Positions 1-9,185 of a DNA stretch of 43,719 bases are shown in pieces. The stretch spans positions 1 to 43,719 of the forward strand of contig CAIJXJ010000183.1 in NCBI GenBank assembly GCA_903824575.1. The letters run 5' to 3'. This DNA is from an uncultured Methylobacillus sp. GTDB lineage: Bacteria; Pseudomonadota; Gammaproteobacteria; Burkholderiales; Methylophilaceae. The notes beneath the pieces were generated by a model. It did no database searches. It was not told where the DNA came from and saw only the letters and a list, made by a program, of their open reading frames with translations. How positions within the stretch are numbered: the first letter of the stretch is position 1; each line of letters opens with the position of its first letter. The translations under genes and the position numbers were made by a program.

Positions 1-50
1 AGACAGTGCGCTACACCAAGCACCCATTAGGCGTTGCACTTCGAAATTGA
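1..50 (+). CDS. IS30-family transposase, C-terminal tail only (cut by window start)
   Basis: From base 3 the frame reads TVRYTKHPLGVALRN and stops with TGA at 48-50. An ending of the form VALR(N/T)-stop, with the last codons lying inside the terminal inverted repeat, is typical of IS30-family DDE transposases as I know them. The same family's N-terminus appears at the far end of the window. Only 15 codons are visible, so the assignment rests on this ending plus the matching terminal repeat. Confidence 0.6.
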   Translation, partial: TVRYTKHPLGVALRN

Positions 51-56
51 ATCCGC
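33..56 (+). repeat. Right terminal inverted repeat of an IS30-family element
   Basis: The 24 bases starting gttgcacttc match the reverse complement of 43582-43605 at 21 of 24 positions by hand alignment. It overlaps the stop codon of the transposase tail, as expected for the right end of this family. Confidence 0.65.
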
Positions 57-154
57 GCGTCAATACACCACAACCCTGATGTTATCGTCCATCCGTAGCA
101 CTCTTCCGATGGTAACTATGGCGAAATTCAAATTACCTATTTAGGGGGCATAAG

Positions 155-487
155 ATGAAGAAAATTGTAGTGATCGTATTGATGGCAATAGGAATGGTCT
201 CTGTGGCTCAGGCCAGAATGGTAAACACATCAGGTGGTGGGATCAGCCGCGCTGAAGCCTGTTCGAGTGCAAAAAGTAATGCTGCGGACATCGTGAGGCC
301 AGGATCCGGCTCCGAAATTGTTTCGTTTGGCTCGTGCGACTGCTCTGAAACAAGAAGAGACCCCGATCCTTACTGGACATGTGGCGTTGACTTCAGGGTT
401 GAGAACGCAAGAGGTCGACGCCAACCGCTGCCGGATATTACAAACATGCCGCAAGAGCCGGTTTATGTGTTGCCAGGCTATCATTAG
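155..487 (+). CDS. Small exported Cys-containing protein (paralogue A)
   Basis: A 110-aa protein of unknown function. Residues 1-20 form a Sec signal peptide (MKKIVVIVLMAIGMVSVAQA). The ATG is preceded by a strong GGGGG ribosome site about 7 bases upstream. The mature part has the pattern SRAEACSSAKSNA, then GSCDCSE and a later WTCGVDF, so four cysteines that could form disulfides in the periplasm. The same pattern (SREDACSQAQSIA, then SDCSCVQ, then ICHVQY) occurs in the protein at 3993-4319, and the two flank the CHAT protease gene. I infer a duplicated periplasmic partner family; no function is recognised. Confidence 0.75.
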   Translation: MKKIVVIVLMAIGMVSVAQARMVNTSGGGISRAEACSSAKSNAADIVRPGSGSEIVSFGSCDCSETRRDPDPYWTCGVDFRVENARGRRQPLPDITNMPQEPVYVLPGYH

Positions 488-588
488 CCAGCCCCTTAGA
501 CTGACAATATTTGGTCACAGATTTTCAAGCAAATGATTATCTGCAAGCCTAATGATTACAATGTCAGCGCCAGGGAAAAGTTGAGACC

Positions 589-3500
589 ATGAAGTTGCAA
601 CTTAGGTGGCTATTAGGAACAACCTTTCTGGTCGCTCAGTTGCTGGCATCAACAGGCTGCCTTGCACAGGATGCAAAGCAATCATTGCAGGAGTGTCATG
701 ATTGTCCGGCAGTAGCGATCTTTCCATCTGGGTCCTTGACTGGATATCCAAGGGATCGCGTCAGCCATGACATGGAGCCACTTCCTCAAGCAGCGTTATC
801 CTCAAGCAATACCGCGATCAGCAGCCCGCTCAAGGGATGGATGGATGACTACGCGAAATTACTCCCGGATCAAAACAGCCTGTTATTAATGGATGGTGAG
901 GGTGGGTTGCGATCATGGAGCGCACACCACGACACGCTGCTTAATGCCTGCCGAAGTGCGCCATCCGATTGTGCGCCAGTTCTGCAAAAGCAATTCGACA
1001 TCCTCGGGCGCGAGTTTCAAAAAGATAAGCCTGGACACGACCAAATATTACGCAAGCTGATCGTGGCCTCAGCCATGACGGATCTGTGTACTTTGCCGTT
1101 TGATCTTGGGCTTGGCATGTACACATTCAATCTCGATATGGGCATGCGATGTATTAATCCGGACATGATCACCTGGGTAAGTGCTGGTTGGCTCAAGCTG
1201 GGTTATGAGCATCAGTTTCTGGCCTATGCCGACCTTGATCAGGCCATGCGTCGCAATAAAAGATCCTTCTTGGAATCGAACCAAACAATCTTGTCACGGG
1301 CAGAAGCTGAGGAGCAACTCAGAAGCCTGGAACGGGATAACGGAATGGGCGATAAAAATGCTTACGCATTTGAATTGCGTGACTCCCTATCCGGAGCAAA
1401 TGCCCAATGGGTGATGCTTCTTGTGAAGCATCTCATGCAATCTGACTACCAAGGCATGTTGGTGGCCATGACCAACCTGGCCAGGTTGACCGCCCAGCAA
1501 GGTCAAATGGAACGAGCCGAGCAATGGCGGCAATATGGACAGACACTACTAGCCGAGCATCCTGATCTCAGTGGATCTAACCTATGCCTGTTGCAAAGCC
1601 AGCGATTCAGTATGGATGTCGACATATCAAGCAAGGCCAATTCAACATTTGATGGCCCGCAGAATCTCCAAAAGCTGATTGGCCTCGGTTGCCCGTTTAC
1701 CGAACAGGCGCTGCACTTTGCTCTGGCGGCACTCAAACCACAACCGGAGAAAGCACAGGACGCTTTGCAGCATGCACTGGTTGCCTGTGAGCAATTTGAT
1801 GATTGTGGTCACAGCCGTAAACAACAGATCAAGTCGCTCATCGAGATTACTCAAGGTCAGCAACCGGCTTTACTGCGGGAAGCTCGTTATTGGCAAACTA
1901 GGCTTAAACAAGAAATTCTGCTGAGCACTGAGCGACAAATCGTCTGGGCCCTGGCTGACCAACTGCGCACCACCGGATCTATGGCTGACGCCGCAACGCT
2001 GTACCAAGCGCTGGATGATCAAATTGAACTGGCACGTCGTCAAATGGACAATAATCCGGCCGACTTCGCCCGCTATGATGAGCTTAAACACATGCGAGTG
2101 CGGAGCGATCTGGAGCAAGGAACGCAGATATCACTCATGCAGTCCGAAAACCTGCGTGGGCAAAGCCTGTTGCGGCGTCTGCGTGCTCAACGCTGGTTCA
2201 AGGAGTTGGCGGGCGAGAACGATGCCGAGGGCAATGCAGAGCTGGATCGGCAGATGAGTGCCATACAAAGCGCACGCCAGACACTAGATCGCCTATCTCC
2301 TGATGCCCCTCCACTCATTCGCGCAGTAATTGAGTCCATGCAGGAAGATTTTGGAGACTTGGAAAATTTTCAGCGTGATCTCTATCTGGGAAAGCTTGCC
2401 GCAAAGCATCGAAAGGACAAATGGAGCACGCCCCTTCAGGCGCTGATGCAGTATCAGAACTTTGAAGATCAAGCTGCGGATTCGGCATTTTCCAAACATG
2501 CCATAGATAACGATGAGGCCTATCTCAGTTGGCTTCAGGTGCCCGGTGGATATATCGGCAGTTTGCTGGCTGTAGATCAAATGGATCATGGGCCGATGAG
2601 CCTGCCAATGAAGCCGAAGATCAGACAGCAACTGTTCATTCCTTTCACCGCGCAAGATGAATCAGTGCTGCAGCTCTACCGTGACCTTTTAAAGTCAGGC
2701 ACAAGTTTTAGTCGTAGCGCCAAACTTAGCGAACCGCCCGATGCCGACAAGGCCGGACTATTGCTTAATGGTCTGCCAATTTGGCAGCTTGCTGATGGCA
2801 GCCTTATTCCCAGCCGAACGGCACCTGCGGGTGGTAAACGCATACAGAGTTTGAGCAATTTGAGTGATGCCCTTTATGAGCGGCTGTTGGCACCGTTTAG
2901 TGATCAGTACCAGGGTGCCAAGCGCTTGATTATCAGCCCGGATGGGCCTCTATCCTATCTGCCTTTCGAAACATTGACCCATCAAGGCACTTCAGTGATT
3001 GAATCCATTGATATCGGCTATGTACAATCATTGGCCGTCTATGCCGAGCTGAAAAAGCGTAGCGCGACCAAATCCCGCCAATCCAAAACCAATTTGTTGT
3101 CGGTAGCCGACCCACTCTATGGGACGACAATCTCAAGAACAGAAGGGCTGCAGCTAAATTCTTTGCGACGAATGGAAGGCCTGGCCTGGCCATCGTTGCC
3201 GGGAACCCGGAAAGAATCGACGGCCATGACCAGCCTGTATCCAAACAACCTGCAACTACTCGGAGGCAAAGCCAGCAAAAGCAGCCTCCAAGAATTGCAG
3301 AGCAAAAAAAGGCTGAAAGACTTTCAAATTCTGCACTTTGCTACCCATGGCTATGTGGATGACGAGCATAGTGCTTTGGTGCTAAGTCCCAATCAGAGCC
3401 CCATTTCCGCCTATTTGATGGATCAGGATATCGTGGGATGGGATCTGGACTCTGACCTGGTGCTGCTATCGGCCTGCAATACCGGCATTGGGCACTATCA

Positions 3501-3762
3501 GCAGGGAGAAGGCCTAGTGGGATTACCTTACGCCTTCTTCATGGCAGGAAACAGGAACACCTTGATGTCTCTATGGCCAGTGGATGACGCAGGTACGGCC
3601 ACATTGATCCCGGTTTTCATGAAACGAATTCAGCAAGGCGAAGACTATATCGCCGCGCTGAACAATACCAAACGGGCTTTTGCCCGAGGTGATTATGGAC
3701 AGGCGTTAAGCAACCCGAGGGTCTGGTCTGCCTTTGTGATGTATGGGGTGCCAATACAGTAA
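589..3762 (+). CDS. Exported CHAT-domain (caspase-like) protease with helical/TPR-like region
   Basis: A 1057-aa protein with an N-terminal signal sequence. Cleavage is probably after CLA near residue 26; the Cys at 24 lies in a poor lipobox, so lipidation is unlikely. The middle is long and helical, with TPR-like stretches (for example around residues 285-330, LARLTAQQGQMERAEQW). The last ~280 residues are a CHAT domain: LIISPDGPLSYLPFE near residue 779, HFATHG with the likely catalytic His920, SACNTG with the likely nucleophile Cys963, then GEGLVGLPYAFFMAGN and LMSLWPVDD. CHAT proteases are clan CD relatives of caspases and separases, usually cytoplasmic effectors, so an exported one is noteworthy. 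Residues ~35-52 (ECHDCPAVAIFPSGS) resemble the opening of FGE/SUMF1 domains. It sits between two paralogous small exported genes. Confidence 0.88.
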   Translation: MKLQLRWLLGTTFLVAQLLASTGCLAQDAKQSLQECHDCPAVAIFPSGSLTGYPRDRVSHDMEPLPQAALSSSNTAISSPLKGWMDDYAKLLPDQNSLLLMDGEGGLRSWSAHHDTLLNACRSAPSDCAPVLQKQFDILGREFQKDKPGHDQILRKLIVASAMTDLCTLPFDLGLGMYTFNLDMGMRCINPDMITWVSAGWLKLGYEHQFLAYADLDQAMRRNKRSFLESNQTILSRAEAEEQLRSLERDNGMGDKNAYAFELRDSLSGANAQWVMLLVKHLMQSDYQGMLVAMTNLARLTAQQGQMERAEQWRQYGQTLLAEHPDLSGSNLCLLQSQRFSMDVDISSKANSTFDGPQNLQKLIGLGCPFTEQALHFALAALKPQPEKAQDALQHALVACEQFDDCGHSRKQQIKSLIEITQGQQPALLREARYWQTRLKQEILLSTERQIVWALADQLRTTGSMADAATLYQALDDQIELARRQMDNNPADFARYDELKHMRVRSDLEQGTQISLMQSENLRGQSLLRRLRAQRWFKELAGENDAEGNAELDRQMSAIQSARQTLDRLSPDAPPLIRAVIESMQEDFGDLENFQRDLYLGKLAAKHRKDKWSTPLQALMQYQNFEDQAADSAFSKHAIDNDEAYLSWLQVPGGYIGSLLAVDQMDHGPMSLPMKPKIRQQLFIPFTAQDESVLQLYRDLLKSGTSFSRSAKLSEPPDADKAGLLLNGLPIWQLADGSLIPSRTAPAGGKRIQSLSNLSDALYERLLAPFSDQYQGAKRLIISPDGPLSYLPFETLTHQGTSVIESIDIGYVQSLAVYAELKKRSATKSRQSKTNLLSVADPLYGTTISRTEGLQLNSLRRMEGLAWPSLPGTRKESTAMTSLYPNNLQLLGGKASKSSLQELQSKKRLKDFQILHFATHGYVDDEHSALVLSPNQSPISAYLMDQDIVGWDLDSDLVLLSACNTGIGHYQQGEGLVGLPYAFFMAGNRNTLMSLWPVDDAGTATLIPVFMKRIQQGEDYIAALNNTKRAFARGDYGQALSNPRVWSAFVMYGVPIQ

Positions 3763-3992
3763 TGGTATGGTTATTTGCAGCACTATAATTCTTGACACCT
3801 CCGCACATTTGCGAATAAATGGGCAAGAAAGTACGTAATTGAGACCGAAAGCCATAGATTTTCCAACATCCCCTGAACGTATCAGAAATGAGTACATGTT
3901 TTTTGGTAAATTAAGTTGCGACTACGCCCTGACATATTTGTGCTTCCTTACGTCAATATGTTTGAAGTATTCATATTCAATGGGGAAATAAA
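3763..3992. other. Non-coding gap after the CHAT gene
   Basis: About 230 bases, AT-rich, with no supportable gene. It should hold the promoter of the next small exported gene. I see no clear intrinsic terminator or strong promoter boxes. Confidence 0.4.
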
Positions 3993-4319
3993 ATGAAACG
4001 CATTCTGTTCTTGTTATTTGTTCTGAGCGCCAACATAGCATTTGCTGATGGCACTGCCACGGCTTCCGCATCAAGTCGTGAAGATGCCTGCTCACAAGCA
4101 CAATCGATAGCATCTGAAGGCGGTCAAATATCCAGTGATTGCTCTTGCGTGCAGCGCGGTGCTGTCAATATATGCCACGTGCAATACAGAAGGGAAGAGT
4201 CAGGCGAGTCGGTGATCGATAAAGCAAAGCATGAGATGAAAGATCGATATGGATGCGATCCTGACCAAGAGGATTGTGGGCCGAACAGGACTAATGGTGG
4301 CCCCGGTCGAAGAAGTTGA
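3993..4319 (+). CDS. Small exported Cys-containing protein (paralogue B)
   Basis: A 108-aa protein with signal peptide MKRILFLLFVLSANIAFA and a good ribosome site (GGGGA about 6 bases before ATG). The mature part has SREDACSQAQSIA, SDCSCVQ and ICHVQY, the same spacing style as the protein at 155-487. Its C-terminus differs: charged and Asp/Gly/Asn-rich, with CDPDQEDCGPN. That tail could bind a metal, but this is a guess. It lies downstream of the CHAT gene on the same strand. Function unknown. Confidence 0.75.
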   Translation: MKRILFLLFVLSANIAFADGTATASASSREDACSQAQSIASEGGQISSDCSCVQRGAVNICHVQYRREESGESVIDKAKHEMKDRYGCDPDQEDCGPNRTNGGPGRRS

Positions 4320-4728
4320 TTTCCATCATAGCTTGGCGGCAATGCCGTTTTGATGCTGGTTATTTCAACAATTGTTTGGCCTGATAAGACACATTTGAAA
4401 TGAAACTGGTTATTGGTAAAAGCTTGAAAAATGCGCAGCGATTGATTAAGTCAAGCCATTGTTGAATAGCGAACTCCCTAAAATGGTTGCGATCCCGACA
4501 GATTGTTTAGCCGTCGCAGATTGTGAGTTTCGTAATTGCCGGCCACGCCGAAATAGTTGCGCTCTTAAATGTAACGTAGATGCTAAGTTTGTAAATATGA
4601 AACGTGGATTCAAACCTGGCCTGCATGATCGTAATATACAGGCCGTCCGGTGGGTGAGTTGAACCTTTCGGCAGGCTCATGTCAGGCTTGTGATTTCATA
4701 ATTGATGCTACAAAACATTAAGGAAACA
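4320..4728. other. Intergenic stretch upstream of the patatin gene
   Basis: About 400 bases with no convincing gene. A 67-codon open frame at 4459-4662 lacks a ribosome site, a signal peptide or family-like composition. Near 4655-4690 the words cctttcggcaggctcatg and caggcttgtg resemble degenerate dispersed-repeat (REP-like) sequence. The patatin promoter presumably lies here. Confidence 0.4.
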
Positions 4729-6465
4729 ATGATGAGAGAAGCAATACTTGAACCTTGCCCTCCTGACAATACCAATGATCCCGCACCGGGTACGTTTGAG
4801 ATCGGCCTTGCATTGGCAGGAGCGATTTCGGCAGGGGCTTACACGGCTGGGGTGATTGACTTTCTGATCGAGGCGCTGGATGCATGGGAAAAGGCTAAAG
4901 AGGAAGAATATAAGAAACATGCTGAAGATGGCAAGACGTATTCGGTGCCTTACCATCAGGTAAAGCTAAAGGTGATTGCTGGAGCTTCTGCGGGTAGTAT
5001 TGTTGCGGCGATTGCTGCCGCTGCGTTGCGCTACGATTTCAAGCATGTAGACGCGAGTGAGGCACAGAATCATGCTAATTCTGATCAAAATCCAATGTAC
5101 CGCGCTTGGGTCACGGAGATTGATATTGCCAAGTTGCTGAAAAGCCGCGATCTTGAACAAGACCCCGAAAAAGTCCATTCCCTGCTGGATTCGACATGCC
5201 TGAATGAAATTGCCGACAACGCAATGAACTATCAGGGATTACCTATCCAGCGCCCGTATCTGAGTGATCCCTTGTGCTTGATCTACACACTCAATAATTT
5301 GCGCGGCGTACCCTATTTGATCGACATGATCGGGAACAGTGGCGCAGGAGCGGGTTACGCGATGACTGCACATGCGGATCATATGCGCTTTGCGCTCACC
5401 GGATTGCAAAAGGTCAGTACGCCAATTTGCGCGGGTGGAGTGGCGCTGACTTATCCCAATTCCTCCGGGCTGCAACCATGGAAGAACATGGCGGAAACGG
5501 CACTGGCTTCTGGCGCATTTCCGCTTTTTCTAAAGCCGCGCGAATTGGACCGACCTTGCAGTGATTACAAACGATCGATGGCGATCCCCGGCTGCCCATC
5601 TACGACTCAGCTCATTTCACCTACATGGCCTCCAACCGAGCCTGATCCATACCGTTATCTTTGTGTAGATGGCGGCAGCATGAACAATGAACCGATTGAG
5701 TTGGCGCGCATTGAATTGGCGGGTATGGCGGGGCGTAATCCGCGCGATGGAAAAAAAGCTCATCGCGCCGTAGTGTTAATCGACCCGTTTGTTGCTCCTG
5801 ACGAACTGGGACCCGCCAGTGACCGGGGGTTGCTGAATACAGCATCTAGCATGTTCAAGGCATGGATTGCGCAGTGCCGTTGCAAACTGTCTGATCTGGC
5901 GCTGGCACAGGATGAATCCATCTACAGTCGCTTTCTGATTTCCCCTTCACGCGGCAGCAGTAGAGGCGCAAGCAACGATTACGATATCGCAAGCAGTTTG
6001 CTTAGTGGATTCGGCGGGTTTCTGGATGAGCGATTTCGTCAACATGATTACCTGCTCGGCCGGCGCAACTGCCAGAATTTTCTGCGGGAGCATTTCAAAC
6101 TGCCCGCTGAAAACCCTTTGTTCAATGGCTGGAACGAAAAATTTAAAAACGACCCGCGGTATCTGAGCAATAACTGGAAGACTGGCGTAGCTGAACTACC
6201 GATTATTCCTTTGATGGATCAGTTGCAAGGTGATCAGGGATTGCCCGCATGGCCGCGCTTTTATACTCGCCAACAACTGGACGAACTGCAAGCACAAATC
6301 GGGCAGCGGGCTGATGCCGTGTTTGCGGCGACAATCAGGAATTTATTCTTTTTAAAACGATGGGCGCTGAAGCTTGTCTGGAATTGCGGATGTAAATCAT
6401 TCTTGATAAATAAAGCTAAATTAGCTATCGAAACTGATTTACAGAAAAAGGGGCTGATGAGTTAG
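4729..6465 (+). CDS. Patatin-like phospholipase
   Basis: A 578-aa protein starting at ATG 4729 (a second ATG follows at 4732). AAGGA at 4720-4724 supports these starts over an upstream TTG at 4702. Patatin features in order: glycine-rich oxyanion segment GLALAGAISAGAYTAG near residues 26-41; nucleophile elbow GASAGS with Ser87; and DGG of the Ser-Asp dyad (CVDGGSMNNEP, Asp314). Patatins are acyl hydrolases acting on phospholipids. This one has a long C-terminal region and no signal peptide, so it is probably cytoplasmic or membrane-associated. Patatins are known effectors in several anti-phage and conflict systems. Proximity to CHAT and caspase proteases is suggestive, but a role in lipid turnover cannot be excluded. 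Confidence 0.88.
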   Translation: MMREAILEPCPPDNTNDPAPGTFEIGLALAGAISAGAYTAGVIDFLIEALDAWEKAKEEEYKKHAEDGKTYSVPYHQVKLKVIAGASAGSIVAAIAAAALRYDFKHVDASEAQNHANSDQNPMYRAWVTEIDIAKLLKSRDLEQDPEKVHSLLDSTCLNEIADNAMNYQGLPIQRPYLSDPLCLIYTLNNLRGVPYLIDMIGNSGAGAGYAMTAHADHMRFALTGLQKVSTPICAGGVALTYPNSSGLQPWKNMAETALASGAFPLFLKPRELDRPCSDYKRSMAIPGCPSTTQLISPTWPPTEPDPYRYLCVDGGSMNNEPIELARIELAGMAGRNPRDGKKAHRAVVLIDPFVAPDELGPASDRGLLNTASSMFKAWIAQCRCKLSDLALAQDESIYSRFLISPSRGSSRGASNDYDIASSLLSGFGGFLDERFRQHDYLLGRRNCQNFLREHFKLPAENPLFNGWNEKFKNDPRYLSNNWKTGVAELPIIPLMDQLQGDQGLPAWPRFYTRQQLDELQAQIGQRADAVFAATIRNLFFLKRWALKLVWNCGCKSFLINKAKLAIETDLQKKGLMS

Positions 6466-6547
6466 CCTTCATGAGTATTTAGTATTGCGGAAAAATATTG
6501 CCCTATTTATTTAATCCTGATTAATAAACCATGAAGAGGATTCAAGT

Positions 6548-6808
6548 ATGAAAAAATTATTCAAAGCATGTGTTCTGATTATGTTTATTTCGTTTGGCAA
6601 TATGGTATTTGCTGCGGACGCATCACTTACAGTTAGTGATGCACATGAATATATAGGGGAGTTGCTAAGGAAAGAGTTGGTTTCCTCCAAGGAGGATCAA
6701 TTCCCAGGTGATTATTGGTCCTACAAGGGTGACGGTTGTAATTCCTCAATGAGATGGGGCAACCAAGGTGCTCACCTCTCAATTGATTGGTCTGAATGGA
6801 ACGTTTGA
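6548..6808 (+). CDS. Small exported protein, possibly frameshifted near its end
   Basis: An 86-aa protein with signal peptide (MKKLFKACVLIMFISFGNMVFA) and a GAGGA ribosome site before ATG 6548. The mature part is acidic and aromatic (DYWSYKGDGCNSSMRWG) with no recognised family. It stops at TGA right after SEWNV. The next frame continues open with protein-like text (FDGPPELIKSGHCELLKQAF) to a TAG near 6865, so a one-base indel may have truncated the reading frame. Same strand as the patatin gene; function unknown. Confidence 0.6.
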   Translation: MKKLFKACVLIMFISFGNMVFAADASLTVSDAHEYIGELLRKELVSSKEDQFPGDYWSYKGDGCNSSMRWGNQGAHLSIDWSEWNV

Positions 6809-7003
6809 CGGCCCTCCAGAACTAATAAAATCAGGGCATTGCGAATTACTTAAACAAGCGTTCTAGCCTTAGAGCCTTGCAAGGTTAAAAAGGATCCTAT
6901 TAATGAGGAATTCAATTTATGCCTGTAGATTGTTTAAGCTGGACTGGCTGATTTTTAGTTGGAACTGATAGATTCTTAAGTTCTGTTTTTTGCAGGCACC
7001 GCA

Positions 7004-9151
7004 TTAATTCCCCACATTAAAGGTAAATACCTGCATGGAAGTTCTGGAACTTGGCGCCCGTGGAGTCGCAGTTTCAGACCGAGTTCTGTAAGCTGAATAT
7101 CCGGCATCCATGAATGCCATGACATCAGGATCACTCCCGTCAGGACCTTCTAGCCCACGACTTGCTGCCAAAGAGGGCTGTGCAAGAAACGAGAAATCAG
7201 CCCGTTCCTGTTTTTTGACGGCGTCGACCGCAATTGACAGCATACGCTCCACGCCTAGCGTGTCATCTCCGATATCCACTTCGACATCGTAAGTAGATCT
7301 AGGATCCAGGCGATTACTCTCTCCTGCCTTGGGAAAGAGGACATTGATGCCGTATCGTGCATCCACATACAACAGGGTGGCATCGACCGATGAAAGTCCA
7401 TTATTGTGGAGTGTGATGGTGGCGTGATCGCCCGCATGCAGGTCCGGCACCTGATCCTTGGTGTACGGCAAAGCCTTGCCATCCATGCTTCTCAACTTCA
7501 CGTTGACTTCAAACTTGGACTTATCGCCACCGGCGTATGTCAAATTGGCCGCAATACGAAGCAGATTTGTGGCGCGAGCTACGGCATGCAAGGCTTGTGC
7601 AAGAGTTTCGCTTGGGCCTCGGTCATCGCCGTGTAATTTAGATCCCAGAATAACTGTCGCATAGCGATTACATGCAGTTGCCACCTTGTCGCAATCAACG
7701 CCTTGTAGTGATGGCGGCAGTAACAGGATGCGATCTGGCAGCAATCTGAGCATTACATCACCTGTGGCAGGCGCATCCACCCACCTGATGACCGTGCCCG
7801 CGACATCTGCTTTCGCCTGGCGCAGCTCATCAACGACTACTTTTAACATGCAATGCTTGTTGCAACCCCTTGCATCGACACTGACCAACAAGGTGTACTG
7901 CGGCGGATTCAGCACAACGCGGGCAAAGCTTCCCGGTAGAATGGCCTCAGGCCTAAGCGCGGGCTTTCCGTTGAATTCTATTGGCACGGCCATTGATTCG
8001 GACAAATCAACCTGCGTGACTTTCAGATAACCTAGTGCGGCATCAATCTTGGCCAGGGGATTTGCCATTACGGCCATGACTGCGCCCACCCCTAGATGTG
8101 CCAGTGCCCCCGCCTTGATGAAGAGATTACGTCCGGATTCGATTTTCCATTGCGGCACAATCGGAGAATCCTGGAACAATACGGGCTTGTCCAAGGCCGT
8201 GCCGGAAAACAGGGGTGTCACATCTACTTCATTCATCGCGCCATAGCGGGTCAATATGAATTGTGCCATCTGCCGATAAGTCATGGGCACGCCGGACGCC
8301 AGTGCCTCCATTACCGTGGCGCCAAACAGTCCGTAATATTTACCGCCTGCCTGCCCTTGCGGCAGAATCATTTCCGGCGAGGTGTCGTAAGCTTGCGAGG
8401 AGTAAAAAAATACCGACTCTCCACCAGGCGATTTGAGGGTGATGAACGGCGCTTTTTTCACGAGTGAACTACCGCGTGATCTTGGCGCTTCTTGCACTGC
8501 CGCATCCATGACGGCCTGTGGAATTCCGAGGGTTTCCGGATTCACAAAGCGATATCGAACCCCGGCATCATCACCGCGAACGATAGTTCCTGAATGACAA
8601 GAATCAAAAACCGCCCAGACGAAAGCACCCTTGGCCAATAGGCGATCAACCGCATCGCGTACCTCGGTCTTGATCAGCGCATTTTCTACCCTGCCGACTG
8701 ACCCCGACCATTTGCCGACATCGCGGGGTAAAAAAGTCTCGTACAGCCCATCTGGCTCTGCTCGTCCTTCCTCTGTGCTGCGGTCTGCCGGCTGCTGACT
8801 GCCATGGCCAGCAAAATACAGGAATACCAAATCATCCTTGGAGGCCGTGTTGGCCAGGCGATCAAGTTCTGCAAGAATATTGCTGCGAGTTGGTAGCCCC
8901 GCGCCGCTGACACCATCAGCCAGGACTTTAATATGGGTTGGCAGAAAACCTCGTTGCAACAACACCTCGCGAGTCCGTTCCGCGTCATTGCGCGGGCCTT
9001 TGAGTTGGAGCTCTTTAGGCAGGCTTGGATATTCAGAAACACCAACAATCAGGGCGCTCAACTCTCGAGCTTGAGCGTAATAGGCAAAGAACAAAAAGAA
9101 CAATACCGACAGTACCCGGAACGACCAGAATAACGGCCTCCAGAATTTCAT
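7004..9151 (-). CDS. Membrane-anchored or exported caspase-family (peptidase C14) protein
   Basis: A 715-aa protein if started at ATG 9151, which puts a hydrophobic signal/anchor first (residues ~7-27, FWSFRVLSVLFFLFFAYYAQA). An in-frame TTG at 9205 would add 18 hydrophilic residues and overlap the upstream gene. The caspase fold starts at ALIVGVSEYP. The catalytic dyad is visible: His116 in LYFAGHGSQ and Cys185 in VFDSCHSG. The C-terminal third has a DUF4384-like stretch (ATITLHNNGLSSVDATLLYV, then INVLFPKAGE). It is the third gene of an operon with the ECF sigma factor and a membrane protein, so its expression, or regulated proteolysis by it, may be tied to that envelope signalling pair. 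The target is unknown. Confidence 0.85.
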   Translation of the reverse strand: MKFWRPLFWSFRVLSVLFFLFFAYYAQARELSALIVGVSEYPSLPKELQLKGPRNDAERTREVLLQRGFLPTHIKVLADGVSGAGLPTRSNILAELDRLANTASKDDLVFLYFAGHGSQQPADRSTEEGRAEPDGLYETFLPRDVGKWSGSVGRVENALIKTEVRDAVDRLLAKGAFVWAVFDSCHSGTIVRGDDAGVRYRFVNPETLGIPQAVMDAAVQEAPRSRGSSLVKKAPFITLKSPGGESVFFYSSQAYDTSPEMILPQGQAGGKYYGLFGATVMEALASGVPMTYRQMAQFILTRYGAMNEVDVTPLFSGTALDKPVLFQDSPIVPQWKIESGRNLFIKAGALAHLGVGAVMAVMANPLAKIDAALGYLKVTQVDLSESMAVPIEFNGKPALRPEAILPGSFARVVLNPPQYTLLVSVDARGCNKHCMLKVVVDELRQAKADVAGTVIRWVDAPATGDVMLRLLPDRILLLPPSLQGVDCDKVATACNRYATVILGSKLHGDDRGPSETLAQALHAVARATNLLRIAANLTYAGGDKSKFEVNVKLRSMDGKALPYTKDQVPDLHAGDHATITLHNNGLSSVDATLLYVDARYGINVLFPKAGESNRLDPRSTYDVEVDIGDDTLGVERMLSIAVDAVKKQERADFSFLAQPSLAASRGLEGPDGSDPDVMAFMDAGYSAYRTRSETATPRAPSSRTSMQVFTFNVGN

Positions 9152-9185
9152 CTTTGATTGACTGGCAGGGAGAGCTCCAGAGTCC

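Noticed and set aside
4459-4662. 67-codon open frame upstream of the patatin gene
   Set aside because: No ribosome site, no recognisable protein character, and it overlaps repeat-like words.
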